Assembly: GCA_030592085.1 (NCBI GenBank)
Contig: JAUUZV010000034.1
Location: forward strand, 1-15,507
Direction of reading: 5' to 3'
DNA from: Clostridia bacterium
GTDB lineage: Bacteria > Bacillota > Clostridia > DUPQ01
Length of the DNA: 15,507 nucleotides
How positions within the stretch are numbered: position 1 is the first letter of the stretch; every line of letters begins with the position of its first letter. Under the pieces are notes generated by a model, which worked only from the letters and a program-made list of their open reading frames with translations, was not told the DNA's origin and made no database searches. Positions 7,515 to 14,775 of this stretch are shown here, in pieces. The translations under genes and the position numbers were made by a program.

Positions 7515-7525
7515 GGACATTTAAT
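7515..7525 (-). repeat. IS30 right terminal inverted repeat
   Basis: GGACATTTAAT, the exact reverse complement of 6324-6334, lies 39 bases after the transposase stop codon and marks the right end of the element. Confidence 0.8.
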
Positions 7526-7562
7526 ATTACACTCTAGGAAAAAGATTTTACAGTAAAAAATC

Positions 7563-7592
7563 TTGACAATATACTTTAAAAAACTGTATAAT
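7563..7592 (+). promoter_or_regulatory. Consensus sigma-A promoter of the DUF177-rpmF unit
   Basis: A perfect TTGACA (7563-7568) and a perfect TATAAT (7587-7592) are 18 bases apart. The predicted start is near 7599, 23 bases before the first gene. The -35 box overlaps the right arm of an 8-bp inverted repeat (AAGATTTT 7542-7549, AAAATCTT 7557-7564), which could be an operator or a weak upstream terminator. The promoter lies 37 bases outside the IS, so it belongs to the host. Confidence 0.88.
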
Positions 7593-7621
7593 ATCACTTG
7601 CGGTTTGATAAGGAGATGTTT

Positions 7622-8119
7622 ATGAAAATCGACATTACTGAGATAGCAGGTAAAGAGAGTGCTATCATGGAAATATCAACTATTGTCAATCGTATGGACC
7701 TTGAACATGAAATACTAGGAGTCACATTAGAAAGTGACATAAATATGACTATAAAATTGACATATATAAAAGGTTACATATTTGTAATTGGTCAATTAAG
7801 TGGGTTATATCTTACTAATTGTCACAGATGTTTAAAGGAACTTGGTGGAACATATGATGTGACTATAGAAGAAAAATTTGCATTAGTTAGCGAAAGAACA
7901 GATGATGAAAGTTATCCCTATGAAGGCCATTTTATCGATGTATCTTCATTATTGATTGATAACATTTTATTATCCTTTCCAACTACGATTTTATGTGAAG
8001 AAGAATGTAAAGGTTTGTGCCCAAAATGTGGAAATAACTTTAATATAAAACAATGTACCTGTGAAACACAGGAAATAGATTTAAGAATGGAAAAACTGAA
8101 AGATTATTTTAAGAAATAA
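7622..8119 (+). CDS. DUF177/YceD-family protein
   Basis: A 165-residue protein of the DUF177 (YceD) family, which lies directly before the L32 gene in most bacteria and is linked with 23S rRNA accumulation in some; no enzymatic activity is established. A CxxC pair sits at C67/C70 (NCHRCLKEL), and a second cysteine-rich part from C125 to C147 reads CEEECKGLCPKCG, followed by CTC. These could bind zinc, and the second part is typical of Firmicute members. The start at 7622 is chosen over a TTG at 7598 because AAGGAG (7610-7615) precedes it and the TTG would lie at the predicted transcript start. The L32 gene follows after 24 bases, so both are one unit. Confidence 0.88.
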   Translation: MKIDITEIAGKESAIMEISTIVNRMDLEHEILGVTLESDINMTIKLTYIKGYIFVIGQLSGLYLTNCHRCLKELGGTYDVTIEEKFALVSERTDDESYPYEGHFIDVSSLLIDNILLSFPTTILCEEECKGLCPKCGNNFNIKQCTCETQEIDLRMEKLKDYFKK

Positions 8120-8143
8120 TTTATCAATATAGGAGGTGTAATC

Positions 8144-8326
8144 ATGGCCGTACCAAAAAGAAAATCATCGAAGGCTAGAGCTAGAAAAAGAAGAACTCAT
8201 TATAAATTAGAGTCACCACATTTAGTCAGATGTCCGCAATGCCACACATTAAAGGCACAACATCAGGTTTGTAAAGAGTGTGGATATTATAAAGGAAAAG
8301 AAGTTGTAGTAAAAGCAGCTCAGTAA
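8144..8326 (+). CDS. rpmF: 50S ribosomal protein L32
   Basis: A 60-residue basic protein of the large ribosomal subunit. The opening MAVPKRKSSKARARKRR is the family signature. A zinc ribbon is formed by C30/C33 and C43/C46, so this is the zinc-binding form. Translation is signalled by a perfect AGGAGGTG (8131-8138) at 6 bases from the ATG, the strongest ribosome binding site in the window, in keeping with a ribosomal protein. In many Firmicutes plsX and the acyl carrier genes follow; here a terminator closes the unit and plsX is not in the window. Confidence 0.97.
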   Translation: MAVPKRKSSKARARKRRTHYKLESPHLVRCPQCHTLKAQHQVCKECGYYKGKEVVVKAAQ

Positions 8327-8338
8327 TATGACAAATGT

Positions 8339-8364
8339 AAAAAGGTGGCTAAGCCACTTTTTTT
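8339..8364 (+). terminator. Intrinsic terminator after rpmF
   Basis: GTGGC (8345-8349) pairs with GCCAC (8353-8357) around TAA; a G-T pair and further A-T pairs (8341-8344 with 8358-8361) lengthen the stem, and the U-tract covers 8358-8364. It stands only 16 bases before the next start codon, so read-through would feed the der operon. Confidence 0.88.
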
Positions 8365-8380
8365 ATTATGAGAATTTTTC

Positions 8381-9700
8381 ATGAACAAAGCTATTGTCAA
8401 AAAAGTAAAAAAAGATTCTATTGCTTCTTTGGTAAATATTACTGAAGGTGATATTTTGCTATCAATAAATAGTAAATCGATGATTGATATATTTGATTAT
8501 ATGATGCTTATTCAAGATGAAGAATTATTACTAACTATACAAAAACCATCAGGTGATATTTGGGAAATTGAGATTGATAAAGAGGAAGATGAAGATTTAG
8601 GGATTACATTTACAGAAGAATTAATTGATGGGGAAAAATCTTGTAATAATAAATGTATTTTTTGTTTTATTGATCAATTACCAAAAGGCATGAGAGAAAC
8701 ACTATATTTTAAAGATGATGATTCACGGTTATCCTTTTTAACTGGAAATTATGTAACATTAACTAATATGCCCATGAAAGAATTAGAGAGAATCGCTAAA
8801 TTACGATTATCACCAATTAATATTTCAGTTCATACTACTAATCCAGAATTACGAAAAGCAATGTTAAATAACCGGTTTGCAGGTGATGTTATGGAAAAAA
8901 TAAAATATCTTATTAGCCAAGGTATTAGTATAAATACTCAAATTGTTCTATGTAAAGGGGTCAATGATGGTAATGAACTTGATAGAAGTATTTTAGAGTT
9001 AAGTGAACTATATCCAAATATTGAAAGTTTATCAGTAGTTCCAGTTGGATTATCAAAACATAGAGAAGGATTGGCTAAGTTAGAACCTTTTTTAAAAGAA
9101 GATGCAATTGACATTGTTAATCAAATAGAAAAATACCAAAAGAATTTATATAAGAAAAACACTAATAGATTTGTATATATAGCAGATGAGTTTTATTTAA
9201 CAGCAGAAATAAAAATTCCTGATTCAAGTTATTATGACGGATTTCCTCAAATTGAAAATGGGGTAGGTTTATTAGCTTCTATGCGAGATGAAATCAAAGA
9301 TTGCTTAGAAAATACTAATTATATAGAAAATGAGCGGGATATAACCATTGCAACAGGGGCTTTGGCTTATCCTTTTATTGTGGAGATGTGTCAAAAAATA
9401 ATGAAAAAGTATGATAAAATAAAAATACATATTATTAAGGTAGATAATGAGTTTTTTGGTCATAAAGTAACAGTAGTTGGGCTACTAACAGGTAGTGATA
9501 TATTACGAGAATTAAAAAACCATAAAATTAGCAGTGAATTACTTATTGCTAGGTCTATGTTAAAAGCAGATATGGATATCTTTTTAGATAATGTAACCAT
9601 AAGAGATATTGAAGAGAAATTTAAAACTACAGTTATTCCTGTTTTAAATGAAGGGCATGACTTTATTAAAAAGATTGTAGAAGGAGTAGTTAATGGCTAA
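8381..9700 (+). CDS. DUF512-family protein with PDZ domain and radical-SAM-like CxxxCxxC motif
   Basis: A 439-residue protein of unknown reaction. Residues 1-65 resemble a PDZ domain (SLVNITEGDILLSIN). Then C88, C92 and C95 (CNNKCIFC) form the CxxxCxxC iron-sulfur motif of radical SAM enzymes, in the family context FCFIDQLPKGMRETLYFKDDD. The C-terminal half is the DUF512 domain (about residues 220-430). The family frequently neighbours der, as here, which hints at a role in ribosome maturation, but this is inference from context only. The ATG has a poor ribosome binding site (GAGAA inside a U-rich leader), unlike its neighbours. Its last 8 bases overlap der, so the two are coupled. Confidence 0.85.
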   Translation: MNKAIVKKVKKDSIASLVNITEGDILLSINSKSMIDIFDYMMLIQDEELLLTIQKPSGDIWEIEIDKEEDEDLGITFTEELIDGEKSCNNKCIFCFIDQLPKGMRETLYFKDDDSRLSFLTGNYVTLTNMPMKELERIAKLRLSPINISVHTTNPELRKAMLNNRFAGDVMEKIKYLISQGISINTQIVLCKGVNDGNELDRSILELSELYPNIESLSVVPVGLSKHREGLAKLEPFLKEDAIDIVNQIEKYQKNLYKKNTNRFVYIADEFYLTAEIKIPDSSYYDGFPQIENGVGLLASMRDEIKDCLENTNYIENERDITIATGALAYPFIVEMCQKIMKKYDKIKIHIIKVDNEFFGHKVTVVGLLTGSDILRELKNHKISSELLIARSMLKADMDIFLDNVTIRDIEEKFKTTVIPVLNEGHDFIKKIVEGVVNG

Positions 9701-11024
9701 ACCAATAGTAGCAGTAGTTGGTAGACCTAATGTAGGCAAATCAGCATTTTTTAATTATATTGCAGGCCATCGTATATCCATTGTGGAAGATACCCCTGGA
9801 GTAACAAGGGATCGTATTTATGCTACCGCTGATTGGCGTGGTAGAGAATTCACATTAATTGATACAGGTGGAATTGAACCAAATAGTAATGATGAGATTT
9901 TACAACAAATGCACATTCAAGCTGAGATTGCAATTGATACAGCAGATGTTATTATTTTCATGGTAAATGTTAGAGAAGGTATGACAGCTTCTGATAAAGA
10001 TGTAGCAGATATTTTATATCGTTCAGGTAAACCAACTGTTGTTGCAGTAAATAAAGTGGATCAGGTAGGAGAACCTCCCAATGATTTTTATGAATTCTAT
10101 AATTTAGGATTAGGTGATATGTTCCCAGTGTCTTCATTACATGGATTAGGAATGGGAGATTTACTTGATAAGGTTTATGATTCGTTTCCTGAAGTAGTTG
10201 AGGAAGATGAAGATGAAGAGATTATTAAAGTTGCAGTTATTGGGAAACCAAATGTTGGAAAATCATCTTTAATTAATAAAATTCTAGGAGAAGAGCGTGT
10301 AATTGTTAGTAGTATCGCAGGAACTACTAGAGATGCAATTGATACACCTGTAGAGAGAAATAATAAAAAATATACATTTATAGATACTGCTGGAGTTAGA
10401 CGAAAAAGCAAAGTATATAATAGAATTGAAAAGTATAGTGTTCTACGTGCTTGGGCCGCTATAGAGCGAGCAGATGTATGTATATTATTAATTGATGCTC
10501 TTGATGGAGTAACAGAACAAGATACTAAAATTGCAGGATATGCCCATGAAGAGGGCAAGGGAATTATTATTGTAATTAATAAATGGGATTTAATTGAAAA
10601 AGATAATAAATCATATAAAAAGTTTACAGATGCGGCTAGAAAAAAATTAATTTTTATGCTTTATGCACCTGTTACAACAATTTCTGCTAAAACAGGACAG
10701 CGAGTTGAAGATTTATTTGGTATGGTAGATGAAGTTTATGAGAACTGTATTAAAAGAATATCAACTGGTGTTTTAAATGACGTTTTAAATGAAGCTACTG
10801 CAATGGTGCAACCTCCAGCTGATCGTGGTAAGAGGTTAAAAATTTACTATATGACTCAAGCTAGTATTAAACCTCCAACTTTTATTATGTTTATTAATAA
10901 TAAAAAACTATTTCATTTTTCTTATAGAAGATATTTACTTAACCAATTACGTGAAGCGTTTGGGTTTGTAGGAACCCCTATTCATTTTATTGTTAGAGAA
11001 AAGGGAAAAGGAGATTTAAAATGA
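9693..11024 (+). CDS. der: Ribosome assembly GTPase Der (EngA)
   Basis: An essential cytosolic GTPase with two tandem G domains that helps mature the 50S subunit. G domain 1 has Walker A GRPNVGKS at 10-17, DTPGVTRDR as switch I, DTGGIEP as G3 and NKVD at 120-123. G domain 2 has GKPNVGKS at 184-191, GTTRDAI, DTAGVRRK and NKWD at 296-299. Residues after about 355 form the KH-like domain that contacts rRNA. An acidic linker (EEDEDEE) joins the G domains. The 443-residue length is standard. AAGGAG precedes the ATG by 6 bases, within the end of the DUF512 gene, and the stop overlaps plsY by 4 bases. Confidence 0.98.
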   Translation: MAKPIVAVVGRPNVGKSAFFNYIAGHRISIVEDTPGVTRDRIYATADWRGREFTLIDTGGIEPNSNDEILQQMHIQAEIAIDTADVIIFMVNVREGMTASDKDVADILYRSGKPTVVAVNKVDQVGEPPNDFYEFYNLGLGDMFPVSSLHGLGMGDLLDKVYDSFPEVVEEDEDEEIIKVAVIGKPNVGKSSLINKILGEERVIVSSIAGTTRDAIDTPVERNNKKYTFIDTAGVRRKSKVYNRIEKYSVLRAWAAIERADVCILLIDALDGVTEQDTKIAGYAHEEGKGIIIVINKWDLIEKDNKSYKKFTDAARKKLIFMLYAPVTTISAKTGQRVEDLFGMVDEVYENCIKRISTGVLNDVLNEATAMVQPPADRGKRLKIYYMTQASIKPPTFIMFINNKKLFHFSYRRYLLNQLREAFGFVGTPIHFIVREKGKGDLK

Positions 11025-11626
11025 CAATTTTATTACTTATTCTATGTGGTGTAATCGGCTATCTATTAGGTTCTGTTAATTCCTCTGTTATTGTTGGAAA
11101 AGTATTTTATCAAAAAGATGTGAGGGAATTCGGAAGTAAAAATGCAGGATTAACGAACACATTACGTGTACTTGGAAAACCAGCAGCGTTAATGGTTTTA
11201 GCAGGGGATGTTCTAAAAGGCGTATTAGCTTGTATTATAGGTTCACTAATTGATCCAACTAATGGAGCGGTTATTGGTGGTTTATTTGCAGTGCTAGGTC
11301 ATAACTGGCCTGTATATTTTGGATTCAAAGGTGGTAAAGGTGTATTAACAACTGCTACAGTTATATTTATGATTAATTGGCAATTAGGATTAATAGTTTT
11401 AGGATTATTCATTGTTATTGTAGCAATTACTAGATATGTATCTCTTGGTTCAATGTTAGCAGCTTTACTAGCAATCGTAGTTTCCATATTACTTGGAGAA
11501 AATGTAGTCTTTATTGTTGTTGTATCTATATTAGCCTTGCTAATTGTTTATCGTCATAAAGCAAACATACAACGACTTATTAAAAAAGAAGAAAACAAAC
11601 TGTCATTTTCCAAAGGAAAAAAATAA
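11021..11626 (+). CDS. plsY: Acyl-phosphate:glycerol-3-phosphate acyltransferase PlsY
   Basis: An integral membrane enzyme that transfers the acyl group of acyl-phosphate to glycerol-3-phosphate, giving lysophosphatidic acid, the first committed step of phospholipid synthesis. The 201 residues contain about five hydrophobic segments. Motif 1 is GSVNSS at 17-22, motif 2 is GSKNAGLTN at 38-46 (usual form GSGNxGATN, so two substitutions), and motif 3 is GHNWPVYFGFKGGKG at 93-107. The C-terminus is basic and cytoplasmic. AAAAGGAG precedes the ATG, which overlaps der by 4 bases. Der followed by plsY is common in Clostridia, where gpsA usually comes next; here lplA begins directly after the stop. 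The partner PlsX is not encoded in the window. Confidence 0.95.
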   Translation: MTILLLILCGVIGYLLGSVNSSVIVGKVFYQKDVREFGSKNAGLTNTLRVLGKPAALMVLAGDVLKGVLACIIGSLIDPTNGAVIGGLFAVLGHNWPVYFGFKGGKGVLTTATVIFMINWQLGLIVLGLFIVIVAITRYVSLGSMLAALLAIVVSILLGENVVFIVVVSILALLIVYRHKANIQRLIKKEENKLSFSKGKK

Positions 11627-12616
11627 ATGACCATAAAAATTCTTTCAACCAAAGAATATGACCCTTGGCGAAACCTAGCTATTGAAGAATACTTATTAGA
11701 ATCATTATCGCCAGATGATACTATGCTCTATCTATGGCAAAATGCCCATACAGTAGTTATTGGTAAAAATCAAAATCCGTGGAGAGAGTGCAAAGCTGCT
11801 ATGTTAGAAAAAGAAGGTGGCAAATTGGCTAGAAGGATTTCTGGTGGTGGTGCAGTATATCATGACTTAGGAAATTTAAATTTTTCATTTATATTAAGCA
11901 AAGAAAAGTATAATCTTGATAAACAGTTTCAAGTAATTATTGATGCAATGAAGTTATTAGGAATCAATGCTATAAAAACAGGTAGAAATGATTTAGTAGT
12001 TAATGATCAGAAATTCTCTGGTAATGCATTTTGTGTAAAAAAGATAATGGCTTTACATCATGGCACACTATTAGTAAATGCTGACTTATCAAATTTAGGA
12101 AAGTATCTTCAAGTATCAAAAGAAAAAATGAAAGCTAAGGGAGTTAAAAGTGTTAAATCCAGAGTAATTAATCTAGCTAAGATTGTAAAAGGATTAACCA
12201 TTGATAATGTTAGAGAAGCGATGATTACATCTTTTCAAAACACATATGGTAAAGCTAGTGAAGTTAATAAATCTTCATCATATTTAGATCAGAAAAGAAT
12301 TAACCAATTATATGAAAAATATACAACATGGGAATATACTTATGGAGACGCTCCAGCTTTTGATATAACTTTTGGAAAACGATTTTCTTTTGGTGAAATT
12401 CAATTTCACTTATCACTAAAAAAAGGAAAAATCCAAGAAATAAAAATTTACTCTGATATGATGAATGAGAAATTTATTTCAGAATTAGAACAAGTATTAC
12501 TAGGAAGTAATTATAAAAAGGATGATATAATAAACCATATGAGAGTAATAAGAAAAGAAGAGTATCAAGAAATTTTAGATGAGCTTATTACTTATATAGA
12601 TAATAGGGAGTTTTAA
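11627..12616 (+). CDS. lplA: Lipoate-protein ligase
   Basis: The enzyme activates lipoate with ATP and attaches it to lysines of lipoyl domains, such as those of pyruvate dehydrogenase or glycine cleavage H protein. The first 245 residues are the BPL/LplA catalytic domain: RRISGGGAVYHDLGN at 69-83 is the lipoyl-AMP loop and K129 in QKFSGNAF is the expected lysine contact, followed by HHGTLL. The last 85 residues match the C-terminal accessory domain of LplA, so adenylation and transfer may be done by one chain. There are no spacer bases after plsY; AAAGGA inside plsY serves as the ribosome binding site. No lipoylated target lies in the window. Octanoyltransferase relatives share the fold, but the two-domain form favours ligase. 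Confidence 0.92.
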   Translation: MTIKILSTKEYDPWRNLAIEEYLLESLSPDDTMLYLWQNAHTVVIGKNQNPWRECKAAMLEKEGGKLARRISGGGAVYHDLGNLNFSFILSKEKYNLDKQFQVIIDAMKLLGINAIKTGRNDLVVNDQKFSGNAFCVKKIMALHHGTLLVNADLSNLGKYLQVSKEKMKAKGVKSVKSRVINLAKIVKGLTIDNVREAMITSFQNTYGKASEVNKSSSYLDQKRINQLYEKYTTWEYTYGDAPAFDITFGKRFSFGEIQFHLSLKKGKIQEIKIYSDMMNEKFISELEQVLLGSNYKKDDIINHMRVIRKEEYQEILDELITYIDNREF

Positions 12617-13029
12617 TGTTGAATTTTGATGAACTTTTTGGAAAACTAAGCGAAGATCCTAGATTAGTGTCTTCAATAGCTCTAGCATATATAGGCGATG
12701 CAGTTTATGAGGTCTATATAAGGTCAAAGCTCATTAGTGAAGGACAACGTTTATCAAAAAACTTACAGCCAAAAGCAGTTAGTTATGTTAGTGCCTCAGC
12801 TCAAAAAACTTGTTATGAAACTATTTTACCCTTACTAACAGAAGAAGAAAATAGAGTAGCTAGAAGTGCTAAGAATAAAAAAATTAATAAAATTCCTAAA
12901 CATGCTACACATGAAGAATATGCCAAAGCAACTGCTTTTGAAGCGGTGATTGGTTATCTATATTTAAATGGTGAAAAAGAAAGGCTGATCTTTTTATTAA
13001 GAACAGCTATTGGAGAAGAAAATGACTGA
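12616..13029 (+). CDS. mrnC: Mini-ribonuclease III
   Basis: A 137-residue RNase III catalytic domain lacking the double-stranded RNA-binding domain. In Bacillus it trims both ends of 23S rRNA precursor, helped by ribosomal protein L3. D28 in IGDAVYEVYIR and E109 in AFEAVIGYLYL match the acidic metal ligands, and NLQPKAVSYVSA is characteristic. The ATG overlaps the last base of the lplA stop (TAATG), with GGGAG before it. The next gene, rlmB, overlaps its end by 8 bases. In Bacillus mrnC follows cysS; here lplA takes that place, while mrnC-rlmB-sigH order is kept. Confidence 0.95.
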   Translation: MLNFDELFGKLSEDPRLVSSIALAYIGDAVYEVYIRSKLISEGQRLSKNLQPKAVSYVSASAQKTCYETILPLLTEEENRVARSAKNKKINKIPKHATHEEYAKATAFEAVIGYLYLNGEKERLIFLLRTAIGEEND

Positions 13030-13771
13030 AGAAAAAAATGATATTATTGCTGGTAGAAATCCAGTATTAGAGGCTTTAAGATCTACAGCCCAAATTAGTA
13101 GGATTTTAGTAGCCAGTGGAAGTAAAGAAGGAACTATACGAGCTATACTAGCAATTGCAAAGAAAAATAATGTGTTAGTAAAAGAGGTTTCTCCAGTTAA
13201 ACTAAATAGTTTAATTCCAGAGGGGAACCATCAAGGTGTTGTTGCCTTTATTTCTCCTATACGGTTTGTTGATGTTGATGAATTATTACAAAAGGCAAAA
13301 GATTTAAATGAAGACCCATTATTAGTAATTCTAGATGGTATTGAAGATGTACATAATTTAGGAGCCATTGCTAGGACAGCAGAAGCTGCAGGTGCTCATG
13401 GTTTAATTGTACAAAAGCATAGAGCAGCTCCAATTACTCCAACTGCTGTTAAAGCGAGTTCAGGAGCATTAATGCATCTACCTGTTAGTGTTGTTACTAA
13501 CATTAGTCAAACTATTGACTATTTAAAAGATAAAGGTTTATGGACAGTTGGAACTCATCAAGAAGGTAAGGATAAATATTATCAAGCAAATCTAACGGGG
13601 CCATTGGCAATTATTATAGGGAATGAGGGAAAAGGAATTTCACGTCTAGTATCAACTAAATGTGACTTCATGGTACAAATTCCCATGAAAGGTAAAATGA
13701 CTTCTCTAAATGCATCAGCAGCAGCTGCTATTATTATTTTTGAAGTGGTTAAGCAAAGACAGCTCAAATAA
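13022..13771 (+). CDS. rlmB: 23S rRNA 2'-O-methyltransferase, TrmH/SpoU family
   Basis: A SAM-dependent SPOUT methyltransferase; the best-known member, RlmB, methylates the ribose of G2251 in 23S rRNA. Residues 8-80 form the substrate-binding domain (IIAGRNPVLEAL). Motif 1 is HNLGAIARTAEA at 111-122, motif 2 is IIGNEGKGI at 198-206, and motif 3 is IPMKGKMTSLNASAA at 220-234, giving the knotted SAM pocket. The start at 13022 has GGAGAAG just upstream; an in-frame TTG at 13010 lies in that ribosome binding site and is not used. The chain is 249 residues, normal length. The methylated site is inferred from homology, and the Bacillus orthologue (YacO) may differ in target. Confidence 0.93.
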   Translation: MTEEKNDIIAGRNPVLEALRSTAQISRILVASGSKEGTIRAILAIAKKNNVLVKEVSPVKLNSLIPEGNHQGVVAFISPIRFVDVDELLQKAKDLNEDPLLVILDGIEDVHNLGAIARTAEAAGAHGLIVQKHRAAPITPTAVKASSGALMHLPVSVVTNISQTIDYLKDKGLWTVGTHQEGKDKYYQANLTGPLAIIIGNEGKGISRLVSTKCDFMVQIPMKGKMTSLNASAAAAIIIFEVVKQRQLK

Positions 13772-13824
13772 AGAATTTTTATTAAAAGAACAAATAATAT
13801 AAATTGAAAAAATGAGGAGAGGAC

Positions 13825-14448
13825 ATGAGTAATACTTTTTTATCAAAAAATGATGAACAATTAGCTATCTTAGCTTTAACAGATACAGATGCTATGGAAT
13901 TTTTGATGAAGAAATATAACAACCTTGTAAGAGCCCGTGCACGTGCTTACTATTTAATTGGTGGAGACAAAGATGATTTAATTCAAGAAGGAATGATTGG
14001 TTTGTATAAAGCAATAAGAGATTTTGATATAAATAAGGTTCCTAATTTCAGTGGGTTTGCTGATTTGTGTGTAAAAAGACAGATAATAACAGCAATTAAA
14101 ACAGCTACAAGATTAAAACATGGTCCTCTAAATTCATATATATCATTTTATAAGAATTTAAGTGATGATAACGACTTAGAGATTATTGATATATTAAAAG
14201 TAGATTCTCAAAACAACCCAGAAGAACTGATTATGGGAAAAGAATTTGTGTATGAATTAAAGAAAAAAATGGAAAGTAGTTTAAGTAAATTTGAAAATCA
14301 TGTATTAGCACTTTATTTACAGGGCTTGGACTACCATGAAATTTCAGAGAAAGTTCATAAACAAGCAAAATCGATTGATAATGCTTTGCAAAGAATAAAA
14401 AAGAAGATTACAAAAATATTAGACGAAGATAATGAAAGTATGTTATAA
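13825..14448 (+). CDS. sigH: RNA polymerase sporulation sigma factor SigH
   Basis: A 207-residue sigma-70-family factor that directs early sporulation and stationary-phase genes. Region 2 contains DDLIQEGMIGLYKAIRDFD (50-68), the core-binding and -10 recognition part, and region 4 contains LYLQGLDYHEIS plus KSIDNALQRIKKK (182-194), the family-typical -35 recognition helix. Its place after mrnC-rlmB matches Bacillus and Clostridium; the usual intervening yacP gene is absent and the gap is 53 bases. GAGGAG (13814-13819) is the ribosome binding site. I see no convincing sigma-A promoter in that gap, so transcription probably comes from rlmB and beyond. The usual rpmG, secE and nusG do not follow; a tRNA does. 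Confidence 0.95.
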   Translation: MSNTFLSKNDEQLAILALTDTDAMEFLMKKYNNLVRARARAYYLIGGDKDDLIQEGMIGLYKAIRDFDINKVPNFSGFADLCVKRQIITAIKTATRLKHGPLNSYISFYKNLSDDNDLEIIDILKVDSQNNPEELIMGKEFVYELKKKMESSLSKFENHVLALYLQGLDYHEISEKVHKQAKSIDNALQRIKKKITKILDEDNESML

Positions 14449-14449
14449 T
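14420..14449 (+). promoter_or_regulatory. Extended -10 promoter for tRNA-Thr, inside the end of sigH
   Basis: TGTTATAAT (14441-14449) is a perfect extended -10 element, and TAGACG (14420-14425) at 18 bases is a partial -35 box. The predicted start near 14456 is 8 bases before the mature tRNA. The -10 box contains the sigH TAA stop codon. Confidence 0.65.
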
Positions 14450-14463
14450 TTTTTTTACGAAAT

Positions 14464-14539
14464 GCCGTTATAGCTCAGTAGGTAGAGCACATCCATGGTA
14501 AGGATGGGGTCAGCGGTTCGAATCCGCTTAACGGCTCCA
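14464..14539 (+). tRNA. tRNA-Thr (anticodon GGT)
   Basis: A full 76-base cloverleaf with encoded CCA. The acceptor stem GCCGTTA pairs with TAACGGC (14529-14535), the D stem GCTC pairs with GAGC, the anticodon stem CATCC pairs with GGATG around the loop ATGGTAA, and the T stem AGCGG pairs with CCGCT around TTCGAAT. The anticodon GGT (14497-14499) reads ACC and ACU. The discriminator base is T. Confidence 0.97.
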
Positions 14540-14541
14540 AA

Positions 14542-14576
14542 AAAGCTCTTATGTATAGTACATAGGAGTTTTCTTT
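14542..14576 (+). terminator. Intrinsic terminator after tRNA-Thr
   Basis: A 12-bp stem (14544-14555 with 14559-14570, two G-U pairs) with a 3-base loop, extended by A-T pairs and followed by TTTTCTTT, begins 5 bases after the CCA end. Confidence 0.9.
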
Positions 14577-14775
14577 CAAAAGTGACAAAGCATTGACAAA
14601 CTACTGATAATAAAATAGCATTAAATTAGGGAAAACAGACATATATCTATTAATAGAAAGATTAAGTATTATAAGCATATAAGGTTTAACGGAGGGTTAC
14701 TATTACAGCTTATAGTGTAAATCTACAATAAGAACAATCTTAAAGTACAATGAGATAAGTAGAAAGGGTTTTCAA
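14577..14775 (+). other. Non-coding stretch with possible promoter before the anchored protein
   Basis: No gene is visible in these 199 bases. TTGACA (14593-14598) and TAGCAT (14616-14621), 17 bases apart, could be a promoter for the gene at 14776, leaving a leader of about 150 bases. TGACAAA is repeated at 14583 and 14594, one helical turn apart, the second copy overlapping the -35 box. CTATTAATAG near 14647-14656 is a perfect palindrome. A strong GGAGGG near 14691-14696 has no ATG after it. Confidence 0.4.

Larger units (their letters stand above)
6324..7525 (+). mobile_element. IS30-family insertion sequence, apparently complete (about 1.2 kb)
   Basis: The element is bounded by a perfect 11-bp inverted repeat, ATTAAATGTCC at 6324-6334 and its complement at 7515-7525, and carries one intact transposase gene filling most of its length. 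The outermost AT of each repeat could be the two-base target duplication IS30 elements make, so the strict ends may be 6326 and 7523. The 1202-bp size is usual for the family. It lies in the gap between xpt and the promoter of the DUF177-rpmF unit, in the same orientation as both, and breaks no gene. I see no terminator at its right end, so transcription could run on towards 7563. Confidence 0.85.

Noticed and set aside
10175..10558. Minus-strand open frame of 127 codons inside der
   Set aside because: It is antisense to the conserved second G domain; poly-Ser and repetitive residues reflect the opposite coding strand.
11299..11487. Minus-strand frame inside plsY
   Set aside because: Antisense shadow of conserved membrane segments.
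13582..13767. Minus-strand frame inside rlmB
   Set aside because: Antisense shadow of the conserved SPOUT motifs.
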